Part shown: in pieces, positions 11,990 to 23,292 of the stretch | Position numbering within the stretch: the stretch's first letter is position 1 | Layout of the letters: the number at the start of each line of letters is the position of its first letter | NCBI GenBank assembly: GCA_028826165.1 | Contig: JAPDFW010000016.1 | Coordinates: forward strand, 1 to 64,000 | Direction of reading: 5' to 3' | DNA from: Anaeramoeba ignava | Lineage: Eukaryota > Metamonada > Anaeramoebidae | Length of the DNA stretch: 64,000 nucleotides | Notes under the pieces: model-generated | Seen by the model: the letters and a program-made list of their open reading frames with translations, nothing else | What the model was told of the DNA's origin: nothing | Databases searched by the model: none | Program-made: the position numbers and the translations under genes

Positions 11990-14900
11990 TCATTTTAAAT
12001 TGGAATTAAATTCATCTTCTAAAAAAGGAATTTTGGAAAAACAAAATTCTAATTCATCAAGTTCAGTTATTAAATCAATTTTATTCAACCAAATATTACT
12101 TTTTTTCTTTTTTTGTTGAGTTAATTTAATCATTCCACTTCCTTCTAATTTATCAAGAAGTTCAATAAAACTTTGTCTTGATATTGAATCAATTTTTTTC
12201 AATTTGCAAAAAGAAATATAATAATTTCTTAAAATATTAACGTTCAAATTATGTTCTACTTTTTTGGGTTTTTTTGTTTTCTTTCGATTTGAATCAAAAG
12301 GAATTTGTTCTGATTGGAAAATTAAATTTGGATTTTTTGAAAGCAGAACAATTGAAGCAAGAACAATTTTCTGTTGCAAAGGAAGTGAATCAATCAAATT
12401 GGATTTTTTTGGATCAACCAATTGATTTATCATTGCGAACATGACTTGAAAAGTGACACAATTCAATTTTTGTTTTATAGCATAATTGGCACATTCACGA
12501 CAAAGATCAAATGCCTTTCGGATATCACCAGTTGTTTTGGATATTTTTCGTGAACACAATTCAATTGCTTGAGGATGGAAAACTTCTTCATAATTTTCAA
12601 TCGGAGAAATTCTCTGTTTGATCAATAAAGAAAGTTGGTCAATTGAATAAGTTGTAAAATTCAAAGTGAGTGGATTTGCTCCTCTTTCAAACAAAATGGG
12701 CAGGAGTTTATCTGTGAATTCAAGGTTATTTGCAATTCCCAAAAGGATAAAACTTTTCGAGTTTTTTTGTGAAGCGCAATCAAATAATTGATAAAGAAGT
12801 TCTTGATGATCTCTGAATTGGGAAAGAGTATCAATTTCATCAAGAATCAAAATGGTGATTTTTCTGGGAGTTAAAGTTGTCAATTTTTGGAATTTCATCT
12901 GCAAATATCGCATTTCATCTTCAAAATCCATATTTTCATCATCAGTTGAATAGAAAATTTCTGTTTCTTCTTGTTGTAAAATGGTGTTATTTTGTAACCG
13001 AAGATCTTTGAATATTTTCTGATAAAATGATCTTGGATCCGAAATTTGCATACAATTCATTTCAACTATTTGGAGTTTCTTATCGTATTTTTTAGGGTTT
13101 TTATTTGTTTTTTGGATGAATTTTTGGATTGATTTTTGGACAGTGTATGATTTTCCAGTTCCAGGAAGTCCTGATATAAACAGACTAAGATTTTTGATTT
13201 TCTTTTTCTTGGATTTTTGGGATAAACGAATGTAACTTTTTTTGAGGAAATTTGTTATTGTTTTTTCTTCTTCTTCTCTACATAAAAGGTTTGGAACTTG
13301 AGTTGAGTTATTGAAAGATTTTTTGATTTGGATTAATTTTTGGGAGATTTTTTTGTTTGGAATTTTTTCTGTCTTTTTTTTTTTTTATTAATAAAATTAA
13401 TTTAAATATTAATATAAATATTAATATAAATATTTTGAATATTGATTTGAATTTAAATATTAATTTAAATATTAATTTAAATATTTAATTTAAATATTAA
13501 TTTAAATATTAATTTAAATATTTAATTTAAATATTAATTTAAATATTAATTTAAATATTTAATTTAAATATTAATTTAAATATTAATTTAAATATTTAAT
13601 TTAAATATTAATTTAAATATTAATTTAAATATTAATTTAAATATTTTGAATATTGATTTGAATTTAAATATTAATTTAAATATTTATTTATATATTGATT
13701 TAAATATTTGATTTATATATTAATTTAAATATTAATTTAAATGTTTGATTTTAAATATTAATTTAAATATTAATTTAAATATTAATTTAAATATTGATTT
13801 AAATATTTATTTAAATATTAATATAAATATTAATTTAAATATTAATTTAAATATTTGATTTAAATATTGATTTAAATATTGATTTTAAATATTAATTTAA
13901 ATATTGATTTTAAATATTAATTTAAATATTGATTTAAATATTTGATTTTAAATATTAATTTAAATATTAATTTGGATATTAATTTAAATATTTGATTTAA
14001 ATATTAATTTAAATATTAATTTAAATATTGATTTAAATATTAATTTAAATATTGATTTAAATATTAATTTAAATATTAATTTTAAATATTAATTTAAATA
14101 TTAATTTAAATATTAATTTAAATAATAATTTAAATAATAATTTAAATATTAATTTAAATATTAATTTAAATATTGATTTAAATATTAATTTAAATATTAA
14201 TTTGAATATTAATTTAAATATTTGATTTAAATATTGATTTAAATATTGATTTAAATATTAATTTAAATATTGATTTAAATATTGATTTAAATATTAATTT
14301 AAATATTAATTTTAAATATTAATTTAAAATATTAATTTAAATATTGATTTAAAATATTGATTTTTAAATATTGATTTAAATATTAATTTAAATATTGATT
14401 TAAATATTGATTTAAATATTAATTTAAATATTAATTTAAATATTAATTTAAATATTGATTTAAATATTAATTTAAATATTAATTTAAATATTGATTTAAA
14501 TATTAATTTAAATATTAATTTTGAATATTAATTTAAATATTTGATTTAAATATTGATTTTAAATATTGATTTAAATATTAATTTAAATATTTGATTTAAA
14601 TATTAATTTAAATATTGATTTTAAATATTGATTTAAATATTAATATAAATATTAATTTAAATATTAATTTAAATATTAATTTAAATATTGATTTAAATAT
14701 TATATATTGATTTTAAATATTAATTTAAATATTAATTTAAATATTGATTTAAATATTGATTTATATATTGATTTAAATATTAATATAAATATTAAGTATT
14801 AATTTAAATATTAATTTATATATTAATTTATATATTGATTTAAATATTGATTTAAATATTTAATTTAAATATTGATTTAAATATTAATTTAAATATTAAT

Positions 14901-15102
14901 TTAAATATTAGTTTAAATATTTAATTTAAATATTTAATTTAAATATTGATTTAAATATTAATTTAAATATTAATTTAAATATTAGATTTAAATATTTATT
15001 TAAATATTGATTTAAATATTGATTTAAATATTTGTTTAAATATTAAATTAAATATTAATTTAAATATTGATTTAAATATTGACTTAAATATTAAATTACC
15101 AT
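11990..15102 (-). CDS. CDC6: CDC6-type replication licensing AAA+ ATPase (two exons)
   Basis: Cdc6 loads the MCM helicase at replication origins together with ORC. Exon 2 (13372-11990) shows, in order, Walker A GLPGTGKS (about residue 60), the Cdc6-like LNCM-type segment EMNCMQIS, Walker B ILILDEID, sensor 1 LLGIANN, the box PILFERGANPLTLNF, sensor 2 GDIRKAFDLCR, and a C-terminal winged helix starting SLPLQQKIVLAS. The frame stays open upstream of the first internal ATG (13060) through Walker A to an acceptor AG at 13374-13373. No ATG lies in that extension. The nearest fitting donor, GTAATT, directly follows an ATG at 15102-15100, so exon 1 may code for methionine only. The product is then 461 residues, near the usual size. 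The family fits Cdc6 better than Orc1 because no BAH domain is present. The start exon is inferred; the rest is secure. Confidence 0.88.
13373..15099 (-). repeat. CDC6 intron, 12-bp ATTTAAATATTA/G repeat array
   Basis: About 1.7 kb of tandem ATTAATTTAAAT / ATTGATTTAAAT units with one- or two-base variants fills the space between the CDC6 start codon and its second exon. The same unit type fills the intron at 47540-48960. No other gene is seen. Confidence 0.85.
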
Positions 15103-15221
15103 TTTGAAATAATAATTAAAAAGAAAAAAAAAGGGAAAGAGAAAAATGAATTGAATTTTTTAACGATTTTTTTTATTTTCATTTTTTTTAATTTCATTTT
15201 TTTTTTAATTCCATTTGAAAA
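15103..15221. promoter_or_regulatory. Divergent promoter region CDC6 / BTB-TLDc gene
   Basis: Only about 119 bp separate the two start codons, so both promoters must lie here if both starts are right. The sequence is A-rich then T-rich. No motif can be named. Confidence 0.4.
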
Positions 15222-16742
15222 ATGTCAAAAGAATTTTCAAATATTCAAAAATTATCACAAGATTTACAAAAATTATACTTTTCAAAAGAAGAAGAAATAT
15301 ACAGTGATTTTGAAATATATTGCAAAACAAACGAAAAAACACATAAATTCAAATGCCACAAAGCAATTCTTTCATCACGAAGCCAATATTTCAAATCCTT
15401 AATGCGTTCGCGAATGAAAGAATATCAAGAAAGCAAAATCACATTTGAAGACATTTCAAAAGAAAATTTAAACACAATTATCCAATATTTTTACACTGGA
15501 AAATGTTTAATCACTTCAGAAAACGCAATTGAAATTTTGTTGTTCTCTTTAAAATATTTGATTGAGGAATTAATTGACTTTACAGTCAATTTTGTCAAGA
15601 AAAATTGCCAAGTTGAAAATGTTGTTGATATTCTTAAAATCGCTCAATCTTTAAATGTCACACAATTACTTGATTTTTGCTACCAATTTATTTGTTCTAA
15701 TTTTTCTCAAATTGTCGCTACTCCAATGTTATTTAAACTCAATAAGGATAATTTATTGCGAATACTATCAAGGGATTATGTCAATATTTCCGAATTCGAA
15801 ATTTTTCAGGCTCTCATTTCATGGGGAAATCATGCTTATCCTTATAAAAATCAAAACGAAAATTTTGTTGCAGATAAAAATCTTGAAATTCGCAATAAAT
15901 TATCCCATTTATTTTGCAAATTACGTTTTATTGATTTCACAGATGAAGAATTGGATAAAGCTTTCAAAACAGATTTAATTGATAAAGAAATTGAAAAGGA
16001 TTTTCTTCAATTCAAATCGCTTTATTCACTGAAAAAGGAAAGCCCAAATAAACTGGAAAATTTTCAAGAAGAATTGGAAAAAAAAGGGTTTTTGATCCAT
16101 AAATCACGATTTTTCTTTAAATCATCAATTTTATCGCAATCAAACCAATTCCACACTCTAAAGCAGTGGATGGAAGACGATATTTTCTTCAAATCAATGA
16201 AATTGGGGTTTCTGGCTTCAAAAGATGGATTTTCAAGTGAAACTTTCCATTCAAAATGTGATGGAAAAGGAAAAACATTAGTTTTGATTGAAACAACAAA
16301 CGGATATATTTTGGGTGGATATTCAAGCACAGGATGGAATATTCAGAAATCAAATCCAAGAAAAGATCCAAAATCTTTTTTGTTCTCATTTAAAAATTCA
16401 TTTGATACTCAACCTCTAAAATTTGACGTTATTGATCCTGATTCAGCAATTTATTCCTTTATTGATGATGGCCCGAATTGGGGCGCTCCTGATTTGAAAT
16501 TGAGACACAATATGCAAAAATTGTGGATCAATCTTGGTATTCGTTTTTCTTGTCCTTCTTTTGTTGACCAATCAAAAACTTTGGAATTTTTAGTTGGTAA
16601 TGATAATGAAAAAGTTAAAGAAATTGAGATTTTTTTTAATGATTCAGATCCTGTTTTAAATGAAAATGAAAATGAAAATGAAAATGAAAATGAAAATGAA
16701 AATGAACATGAACATGAAAATGAAAAAGATGATTTTTGGTAA
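15222..16742 (+). CDS. BTB-BACK-TLDc domain protein
   Basis: The product has 506 residues. A BTB/POZ domain at about residues 20-125 shows the typical HKAILSSRSQYFKSLM, ITFEDIS and IIQYFYTGK. A BACK domain (about 130-250) includes LLDFCYQFI and LSRDYVNISEFEIFQALISWG. A TLDc domain (about 310-480) includes LGFLASKDGFSSETFHSKCDGKGKTL-type sequence, LGGYSSTGW and DPKSFLFSF. The tail is a run of NE dipeptides. BTB-BACK proteins commonly serve as substrate adaptors for cullin-3 ubiquitin ligases; TLDc proteins are linked to oxidative-stress protection and V-ATPase regulation. The pairing is common in amoeboid protists. No intron is needed. A longer frame overlapping the start (15151) is a shadow. 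Confidence 0.9.
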   Translation: MSKEFSNIQKLSQDLQKLYFSKEEEIYSDFEIYCKTNEKTHKFKCHKAILSSRSQYFKSLMRSRMKEYQESKITFEDISKENLNTIIQYFYTGKCLITSENAIEILLFSLKYLIEELIDFTVNFVKKNCQVENVVDILKIAQSLNVTQLLDFCYQFICSNFSQIVATPMLFKLNKDNLLRILSRDYVNISEFEIFQALISWGNHAYPYKNQNENFVADKNLEIRNKLSHLFCKLRFIDFTDEELDKAFKTDLIDKEIEKDFLQFKSLYSLKKESPNKLENFQEELEKKGFLIHKSRFFFKSSILSQSNQFHTLKQWMEDDIFFKSMKLGFLASKDGFSSETFHSKCDGKGKTLVLIETTNGYILGGYSSTGWNIQKSNPRKDPKSFLFSFKNSFDTQPLKFDVIDPDSAIYSFIDDGPNWGAPDLKLRHNMQKLWINLGIRFSCPSFVDQSKTLEFLVGNDNEKVKEIEIFFNDSDPVLNENENENENENENENEHEHENEKDDFW

Positions 16743-16888
16743 AATTTTTCTTTTTTTTTTGATTTAATTTATTCAAAATAAAATTCTAAATCAAATAAAT
16801 TTTTTTAATTTTAATTTTTATTATTCCAAATCAAATGAAAAAAAAAAAAAGGAAAAAATTTGTTTGTTGTTTCTTTTGTTTTTTTTGT

Positions 16889-17500
16889 TTAATCATCTTT
16901 TTTATTTTTATCAGATTTTGTAGATATTCCTTTTGTAAAAACAGATCTTGCAAATGATGTTGTTGTTTTCATTTTTTGGAAACTTTTTCTTTCGATTGAA
17001 TGAACTTTTCTTAATTTGTTTTTTTCAATTCTATGAGGAACAAGATTAATAGGAGAATCATTTTGAGGTTTAGTAACATTATCAGTTAAATTATCAATAA
17101 AATTTTCATTTGAATTTTCATTTAATTTTTCATTTGAATTTTCATTTGATTTTTCATTTGAATTTTCATTTGAATTTTCATTTGATTTTTCTTTTGAATT
17201 TTCTTTTGATTTTTCTTTTGAATTTTCATTTGATTTTTCCAATTCTTCTCTTACAACAATTTTTTTATATTCAACAACAAACCAAATTAATGAAGATAAA
17301 AATCCAATCGATAAAAAAAACATAATTAAATAATGTTTATTAAAATCAATTATAACTAAATATCCAAGAACAAGTATTAAAAGTCCAACAACCCCAAAAA
17401 GAAAAGTTGTTGTATTACGTGTTACACCTGGCTTAAAAAGCCAATCATATAATGATTGTTTTTGTTTTGGTTTTTTCTGTTTTATTTTTTTTTCATTCAT
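16889..17500 (-). CDS. PKR1: Pkr1-like V-ATPase assembly factor, ER membrane
   Basis: The product has 203 residues. After a basic start it reads LYDWLFKPGVTRNTTTFLF, then two hydrophobic helices (about residues 32-54 and 58-78) separated by FNKHY and ending SLIWFVVEY. Yeast Pkr1, an ER factor for V0 assembly of the vacuolar ATPase, has the same layout: a W-x-x-x-FxPG motif, two helices with an IWF-like end, and a charged tail. That resemblance is from memory and not from an alignment. The C-terminal half is a low-complexity repeat of SNEN and SKEN units followed by a basic Ser/Thr-rich end. Without the Pkr1 resemblance it would be a small two-helix membrane protein of unknown role. It is divergent from the ankyrin gene. 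Confidence 0.65.
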   Translation of the reverse strand: MNEKKIKQKKPKQKQSLYDWLFKPGVTRNTTTFLFGVVGLLILVLGYLVIIDFNKHYLIMFFLSIGFLSSLIWFVVEYKKIVVREELEKSNENSKEKSKENSKEKSNENSNENSNEKSNENSNEKLNENSNENFIDNLTDNVTKPQNDSPINLVPHRIEKNKLRKVHSIERKSFQKMKTTTSFARSVFTKGISTKSDKNKKDD

Positions 17501-17577
17501 TTTTGATGTTTTGAAAAAAAATGAAAATAAAAATTAATTTTTCAATTTTTTTCATTTTTCAAAATAAATAAAAATAA
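17501..17577. promoter_or_regulatory. 77-bp divergent promoter region
   Basis: The start codons of the Pkr1-like gene (minus) and the ankyrin gene (plus) are only 77 bp apart, so transcription starts for both must fall in or near this A/T-rich spacer. No specific motif is seen. Confidence 0.4.
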
Positions 17578-20500
17578 ATGAACATTTGGAAAATTATTGA
17601 ACAAAACAATTTTCAATTATTAAAACAAATCAAAACAATTCAAGAAAAGGATTTACAAAAAAATAAAAAATTCCTTTTAAATTTTGCAATAGAAAAAAAA
17701 GTGTCAAAAGAAATTATTGAATTTTTAATTGAAAAAGGTTTAAAACCAAATTTAGTTGATGGTTCACTTAGAAACTCATTACATATCGCACTTTTAAATA
17801 ATTCTAAATTGGAAATTATTGAGTATTTGATTTCAAAAGGAATTGATATTAATTTTAAAGCAAAAAACGATCAAACAGCTTTACATTTTGCTTGTGAAAA
17901 TAATTCACTTGAGGTTATTAAATTATTAATTGAAAAAGGAATTGATATTTATGCAAAAACAAATCAAAATGAAACAGCTTTACATTTTGCTTGCAAAAAT
18001 AATTCACTTGAAATTATTAAATTATTAATTGAAAAAGGAATTGATATTTATGCAAAAACCAAAAAAAATCAAACAGCTTTACATTTTGCTTGTGAAAATA
18101 ATTCACTTGAAGTTATTAAATTATTAATTGAAAAAGGAATTGATATTTATTCAAAAACCAATGAAAATCAAACAGCTTTACATTTTGCTTGCAAAAATAA
18201 TTCAATTGAGGTTATTGAGTATTTGATTTCAAAAGGAATTGATATTTATGCAAAAACAAATCAAAATCAAACAGCTTTACATTTTGCTTGTGAAAATAAT
18301 TCACTTGAGGTTGTTAAATTATTAATTGAAAAAGGAATTGATATCAATTCAAAAACAAATGAAAATGAAACAGCTTTACATTTTGCTTGCAAAAATCAAA
18401 ATAATTCATTTGAAATTGTTAAATATTTGATTTCAAAGGGGATTTTTATTAACGAAAAGATGAAAAATAAAGTAATTCTCCATTATATTTGCAAAAAAAA
18501 TCAAAATTTAACAGTTGATGAAATTGAGTATTTCATTTCAAAAGGAATTGATATCAATTCAAAAACAAATGAAAATGAAACAATTTTGCATTTCGCTTGT
18601 AAAAATCAAAACATCTCTTATGAAATTATTAAATATTTGATTGAAAAAGGTGTTGATTTAAATGCGAAAACAGAAAATAATGAAACAGCTTTGCATTTTG
18701 CTTGCAAAAATCAAAATATTTCTTATGAAATTATTAAATTATTGATTGAAAAAGGAATTGATATCAATTCAAAAACAAATCAAAATGAAACAGCTTTGCA
18801 TTTTGCTTGTAAACAAGACAATCCATCATTGGAAATTATTCAATATTTGATTGAAAAAGGTGTTGATTTAAATGCGAAAACAGAAAATAATGAAACAGCT
18901 TTACATTTTGCTTGCAAAAATAAAAACATTTCTTATGAAATTATTAAATATTTGATTGAAAAAGGAATTGATATCAATACAAAAACATTCCAAAATGAAA
19001 CAATTTTGCATTTTGCTTGTAAAAATCAAAATATCTCTTATAAAATTATTCAATATTTGATTGAAAAAGGTGATTTAAATGCAAAAACAGAAAATAATGA
19101 AACAGCTTTACATTTTGCTTGCAAAAATAAAAATATTTCTTATGAAATTATTAAATATTTAATTGAAAAAGGAATTGATATCAATACAAAAACATTCCAA
19201 AATGAAACAGTTTTGCATTTTGCTTGTAAACAAGACAATCCATCATTGGAAATTATTCAATATTTAGTTGAAAAAGGAGCTGATTTACATATAAAAACAA
19301 AATATCACAATGAAACACTTTTGCATTTAGTTTGCCAACAAACTAATTCATCACTTGAAGTTATTAAATATTTGGTATCAAAAGGGATTTACATTAACGC
19401 AAAAATAAACTTCCAAAATGAAACAGCTTTGCATTTTGCTTGTAAACAAAAAAATCCATCTTTTGAAGTGATCCAAGTTCTAGTTGAAAAAGGGATTGAT
19501 ATTAATGCAAAAACAATTTATAACGAAACACCTTTTCATTTTATTTGTGGAAATAAGAATTCATCAATTGATATTATTTATTATCTTTTTGAAAAGGGAG
19601 CTGATATTCATGCAATCACAAAACGAAAACAAACAGCTTTGCATCTTGCTTGTGAAAATCAATCATTTGAAGTTATTCAATTTTTGATTGAAAAAGGAAT
19701 TGATGTTAATGCAAAAATTGTTTATCAAAACAAGACAGCTTTACATTTAATCTGTAAGCAAGATCACCCACCATTGAAAATTATCCAGTTTATGGTTGAA
19801 AAAGGAATTGATGTTAATACAAAAACACCTTATCAAAATGAAACAGCTTTGCATTTTGTTTGTGGACAAGAAAATCCATCATTGGAAGTTATTCAATATT
19901 TTTTGGAAAAAGGAGTTGATATAAATGCAAAAACACAAAAGAATTACACTTTTTTACATTTGATTTGCAACAAAGATAATCCATCATTTGAAACTATTCA
20001 ATATTTAATTGAAAAAGGGATTGAAATTAATGCACAAACAAATAGCAACGAAACAATTTTGCATTTGATTTGTAAACAAGATAATCCATCATTTCAAATT
20101 ATTCAATATTTAGTTGAAAAAGGAATTGATATTAATACAAAAACAGATCAAAATGAAACAGTTTTGCATTTGATTTGTAAACAAGATAATCCATCATTTG
20201 AAATTATTAAATATTTAATTGAAAAAGGAATTGATGTTAATACAAAAACAAATCAAAGTGAAACAGCTTTGCATTTTATTTGTAAAAAAGATAATCCATC
20301 ATTTAAAATTATTAAATATTTAATTGAAAAGGGAGTTGATATTAATTCAAAAGCATTCCAAAGTGAAACATTTTTACAATTGATTTGCAGAAAAGATAAT
20401 CCATCATTTAAAATTATCCAATATTTAGTTGAAAAAGGAATTGATGTTAATGCAAAAACAAATTATAGAAAGGAAACAGCTTTGCATTTAATCTGTCAAA

Positions 20501-22668
20501 AAGATAATTCATCCTTTGAAATTATTAAATATCTTATTGAAAAAGGAATTGATTTGCAAGCAAAAACAAAAAGAAAAGAAACAGCTTTGCATTTTATTTG
20601 CAAAGAAGATAATTCATCGTTTAATGGTATTGAATATTTGATTTCAAAAGGGATAGATATCAATTCAAAAACAAATGAAAATTATACACCTTTGCATTAT
20701 GCTTGTATCCATCAATCCTTTGAAACTATTAAGTATTTAATCGGAAAAGGAGCAGATGTTAATGCAAAAACAAATCGAAATGAAACAGCTTTGCATTTTA
20801 TTTGTGGAAAAAGACACGTATCATTTGAAATTACCAAATTTCTAGTTGAAAAAGGAGTTGATCTCAATGTGAAATCATCATACGAAAACGAAACAGCATT
20901 ACATTTAGTTTGTCAATCTATTGATCCTCCTTTTGAAATTATTAGATATTTGATTGAAAAAGGAAGTGATATTCACCCAATAACAGAAGAGAATGAAAAT
21001 ATTCTACATCTTATTTGTCAACAAAGCACGATATCAGTCCAAATTATTGAATATATCATTTCAAAGGGAATTGATATTCATGCAAAAACAAGTCAAAATG
21101 AAACAGCTTTACATTTTGTTTTTTGGAAAAGAAATGCACAAATTGATATTGTCAAATACTTAATTTCAAAGGGAATTGATATTAATTCAAAATCAAAGGA
21201 CCAAGAAACGTTTTTACACATTATCTGCAAACAAGATGATCCTTCTTTTGAAATGATCAAATATCTTGTTGAAAACGGAATTGATATCAATGCAAAGACA
21301 AATAAAAATGAAACAGCTTTACATTTTATTTCTGCAAAGAGAAATTCAAATTCTTTTGAAATTATCAAATATTTGGTTGAAAAAGGAATTGATGTTCATG
21401 CAAGAACTAAAGAAAACGAAACAGTTCTGCATTTTGTTTGCAAACAAGATAATCCACCAATTAGAGTTATCAAATATCTTGTTGAAAACGGAATTGATAT
21501 CAATGCAAGGACAAATAAAAATGAAACAGTATTACATTTTGCTTGCCAACAAAATTTATCATTTGAGATTATCGAATATCTAGTTGAAAAGGGGGTTGAT
21601 ATCAATTCAAAAACAAATCGAAATCAAACCGCTTTACATTTTGCTTGTATACACGAATCGTTTAAAGCGATTGATTTCCTCATTTCAAAAGGAATTGATA
21701 TGAATATAAAAACAAATGAAAATCAATCAGCTTTGAATCTTTCTTGCTACTATCAGAATCAAAGCTCAATAAAAGCATTATTGTTTCATAATGCGACTAT
21801 TTTTGATCTAAATAAGCGAGATTTCTCTTCAAAAATTGTTGAATGTTTTTCTCAAGTTTATTCCATTAACGAAGATCTCAGCAATTTATTAAAATTGAAT
21901 GAAAATTTTTTTGATTACCAAATTGAGTCAAATGATCACTTCAGATTTAATGTTCACAAACTGATTTTACTATCACGATTTGACAGTAGTGATTCATATT
22001 TCAACAAATTTGTTCAAATTTGTTCACAAAAACCAAAAGATCAAGTTGAAATTGCTTTGAATTTTCTTTATACCGGATTTACTAATTTTGAGAAACTTTC
22101 TAGAAAATTGAAAGAACAAGAAAAATTGCTTGAAAACTATATATCTTTTTTATATAATACAACGAAAAAAAACTTAGATTGGGATGAAGAAGACAAAGAA
22201 AAAGAGGAAAACATAATTGAAGAAATTTTCACAGAAGTTTTCAGAGGAATTTCCACAGAAACTTCCACAAATTTTGGATTTGTGTCTAAATGGATTGAGA
22301 ATAAAAGAGGAAGGAGAGGGATATTAAAAGATTTTGAACAATTATATCATCAAGAATCGACAAAGGATTTTACGATAATTATTGAAGAAAACGGGAAAGA
22401 AAGAGAAATCCAAGTTCATAAATTGGTATTAATAACAAGAAGTGAGTTATTTAAAGGAATGTTTTTAAATGTTCGAGATTCTTCAAATAAGGTTCATGAT
22501 TATTCAGGGAAATCATTTGAAACTTTAGATTATTTTATTTATTTTCTTTATCATGATTCATTTGAAGAAGAAACAAAACGAGTTTATCCAAAAATTATTG
22601 AAGAATTTGAATATTTAAAGGATTTTTATCAATTAAATGAAAATTCGACGATTGATTTTGGTTTTTAA
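17578..22668 (+). CDS. Giant ankyrin-repeat protein with C-terminal BTB domains
   Basis: A single exon of 1696 codons. From about residue 35 to 1390 it is a continuous ankyrin solenoid of several dozen repeats of about 33-35 residues. Most follow the pattern NETALHFACKN-x-SLEIIKYLIEKGIDINAKT. The repeats are strongly homogenised; one (about 19070) lacks two codons and reads EKGDLNAKT for EKGVDLNAKT. Behind the solenoid come two BTB-like segments, at about 1443-1510 (FRFNVHKLILLSRFD, LNFLYTGF) and about 1595-1665 (IQVHKLVLITRSELFKGMF, YFIYFLYHDS), separated by an acidic linker. Ankyrin plus BTB suggests a scaffold or ubiquitin-ligase adaptor; the partner is unknown. Antisense and +2 open frames across it are shadows of the repeats. 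Confidence 0.9.
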   Translation: MNIWKIIEQNNFQLLKQIKTIQEKDLQKNKKFLLNFAIEKKVSKEIIEFLIEKGLKPNLVDGSLRNSLHIALLNNSKLEIIEYLISKGIDINFKAKNDQTALHFACENNSLEVIKLLIEKGIDIYAKTNQNETALHFACKNNSLEIIKLLIEKGIDIYAKTKKNQTALHFACENNSLEVIKLLIEKGIDIYSKTNENQTALHFACKNNSIEVIEYLISKGIDIYAKTNQNQTALHFACENNSLEVVKLLIEKGIDINSKTNENETALHFACKNQNNSFEIVKYLISKGIFINEKMKNKVILHYICKKNQNLTVDEIEYFISKGIDINSKTNENETILHFACKNQNISYEIIKYLIEKGVDLNAKTENNETALHFACKNQNISYEIIKLLIEKGIDINSKTNQNETALHFACKQDNPSLEIIQYLIEKGVDLNAKTENNETALHFACKNKNISYEIIKYLIEKGIDINTKTFQNETILHFACKNQNISYKIIQYLIEKGDLNAKTENNETALHFACKNKNISYEIIKYLIEKGIDINTKTFQNETVLHFACKQDNPSLEIIQYLVEKGADLHIKTKYHNETLLHLVCQQTNSSLEVIKYLVSKGIYINAKINFQNETALHFACKQKNPSFEVIQVLVEKGIDINAKTIYNETPFHFICGNKNSSIDIIYYLFEKGADIHAITKRKQTALHLACENQSFEVIQFLIEKGIDVNAKIVYQNKTALHLICKQDHPPLKIIQFMVEKGIDVNTKTPYQNETALHFVCGQENPSLEVIQYFLEKGVDINAKTQKNYTFLHLICNKDNPSFETIQYLIEKGIEINAQTNSNETILHLICKQDNPSFQIIQYLVEKGIDINTKTDQNETVLHLICKQDNPSFEIIKYLIEKGIDVNTKTNQSETALHFICKKDNPSFKIIKYLIEKGVDINSKAFQSETFLQLICRKDNPSFKIIQYLVEKGIDVNAKTNYRKETALHLICQKDNSSFEIIKYLIEKGIDLQAKTKRKETALHFICKEDNSSFNGIEYLISKGIDINSKTNENYTPLHYACIHQSFETIKYLIGKGADVNAKTNRNETALHFICGKRHVSFEITKFLVEKGVDLNVKSSYENETALHLVCQSIDPPFEIIRYLIEKGSDIHPITEENENILHLICQQSTISVQIIEYIISKGIDIHAKTSQNETALHFVFWKRNAQIDIVKYLISKGIDINSKSKDQETFLHIICKQDDPSFEMIKYLVENGIDINAKTNKNETALHFISAKRNSNSFEIIKYLVEKGIDVHARTKENETVLHFVCKQDNPPIRVIKYLVENGIDINARTNKNETVLHFACQQNLSFEIIEYLVEKGVDINSKTNRNQTALHFACIHESFKAIDFLISKGIDMNIKTNENQSALNLSCYYQNQSSIKALLFHNATIFDLNKRDFSSKIVECFSQVYSINEDLSNLLKLNENFFDYQIESNDHFRFNVHKLILLSRFDSSDSYFNKFVQICSQKPKDQVEIALNFLYTGFTNFEKLSRKLKEQEKLLENYISFLYNTTKKNLDWDEEDKEKEENIIEEIFTEVFRGISTETSTNFGFVSKWIENKRGRRGILKDFEQLYHQESTKDFTIIIEENGKEREIQVHKLVLITRSELFKGMFLNVRDSSNKVHDYSGKSFETLDYFIYFLYHDSFEEETKRVYPKIIEEFEYLKDFYQLNENSTIDFGF

Positions 22669-23292
22669 TAACAATTTTGAAAACAATTTTGAAAACAATT
22701 TTGATAACAATTTTGAAAACAATTTTGATAACAAATTTATTGAATTTATTAAAGAATTTATTGAAGAATTTATTGAAGAATTTTTTAAAGAATTTATTAA
22801 AGAATTTATTAAAGAATTTATTAAAGAATTTTGGATACTTAATTTAAAATTAATTCAAAACTATTCAAAATTAATTCAAAACAATTTTAATAACAAATTT
22901 ATTAAAGAATTTATTAAAAAATTTTGGATACTTCATTTAAAATTAATTCAAAACAATTCAAAATTAATTCAAAACAATTTTAATAACAAATTTATTAAAG
23001 AATTTATTAAAGAATTTATTTATTAAAGAATTTTGGATACTTCATTTAAAATTAATTCAAAACAATTTTAATAACAAATTTATTAAAGAATTTATTAAAG
23101 AATTTTGGATACTTAATTTAAAACTAATTCAAAACTAATTCAAAAGAATTTTCTTCATTGTTAATTTAAAAATTTAATAAAAAAACAATTTTAATAACAA
23201 ATTTATTGAAGAATTTATTAAAAGAATTTATTAAAGAATTTTAGTTTATTTAAATTTTTTCTTTTTAATAAATTTTCAAATTAATTCCAAAA
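22669..23292. repeat. Tandem repeat behind the ankyrin gene
   Basis: The stretch starts with AACAATTTTGAA units, then shows imperfect longer units built of AAAGAATTTATT, GAATTTTGGATACTT and AAATTAATTCAAAACAATTTT. Three or four copies follow each other. It appears non-coding; the open frame across 22637-23026 is a by-product of the repeat. Confidence 0.7.

Noticed and set aside
11990-13060. CDC6 starting at the ATG at 13060
   Set aside because: This would remove the Walker A motif, which is encoded in the same frame just upstream.
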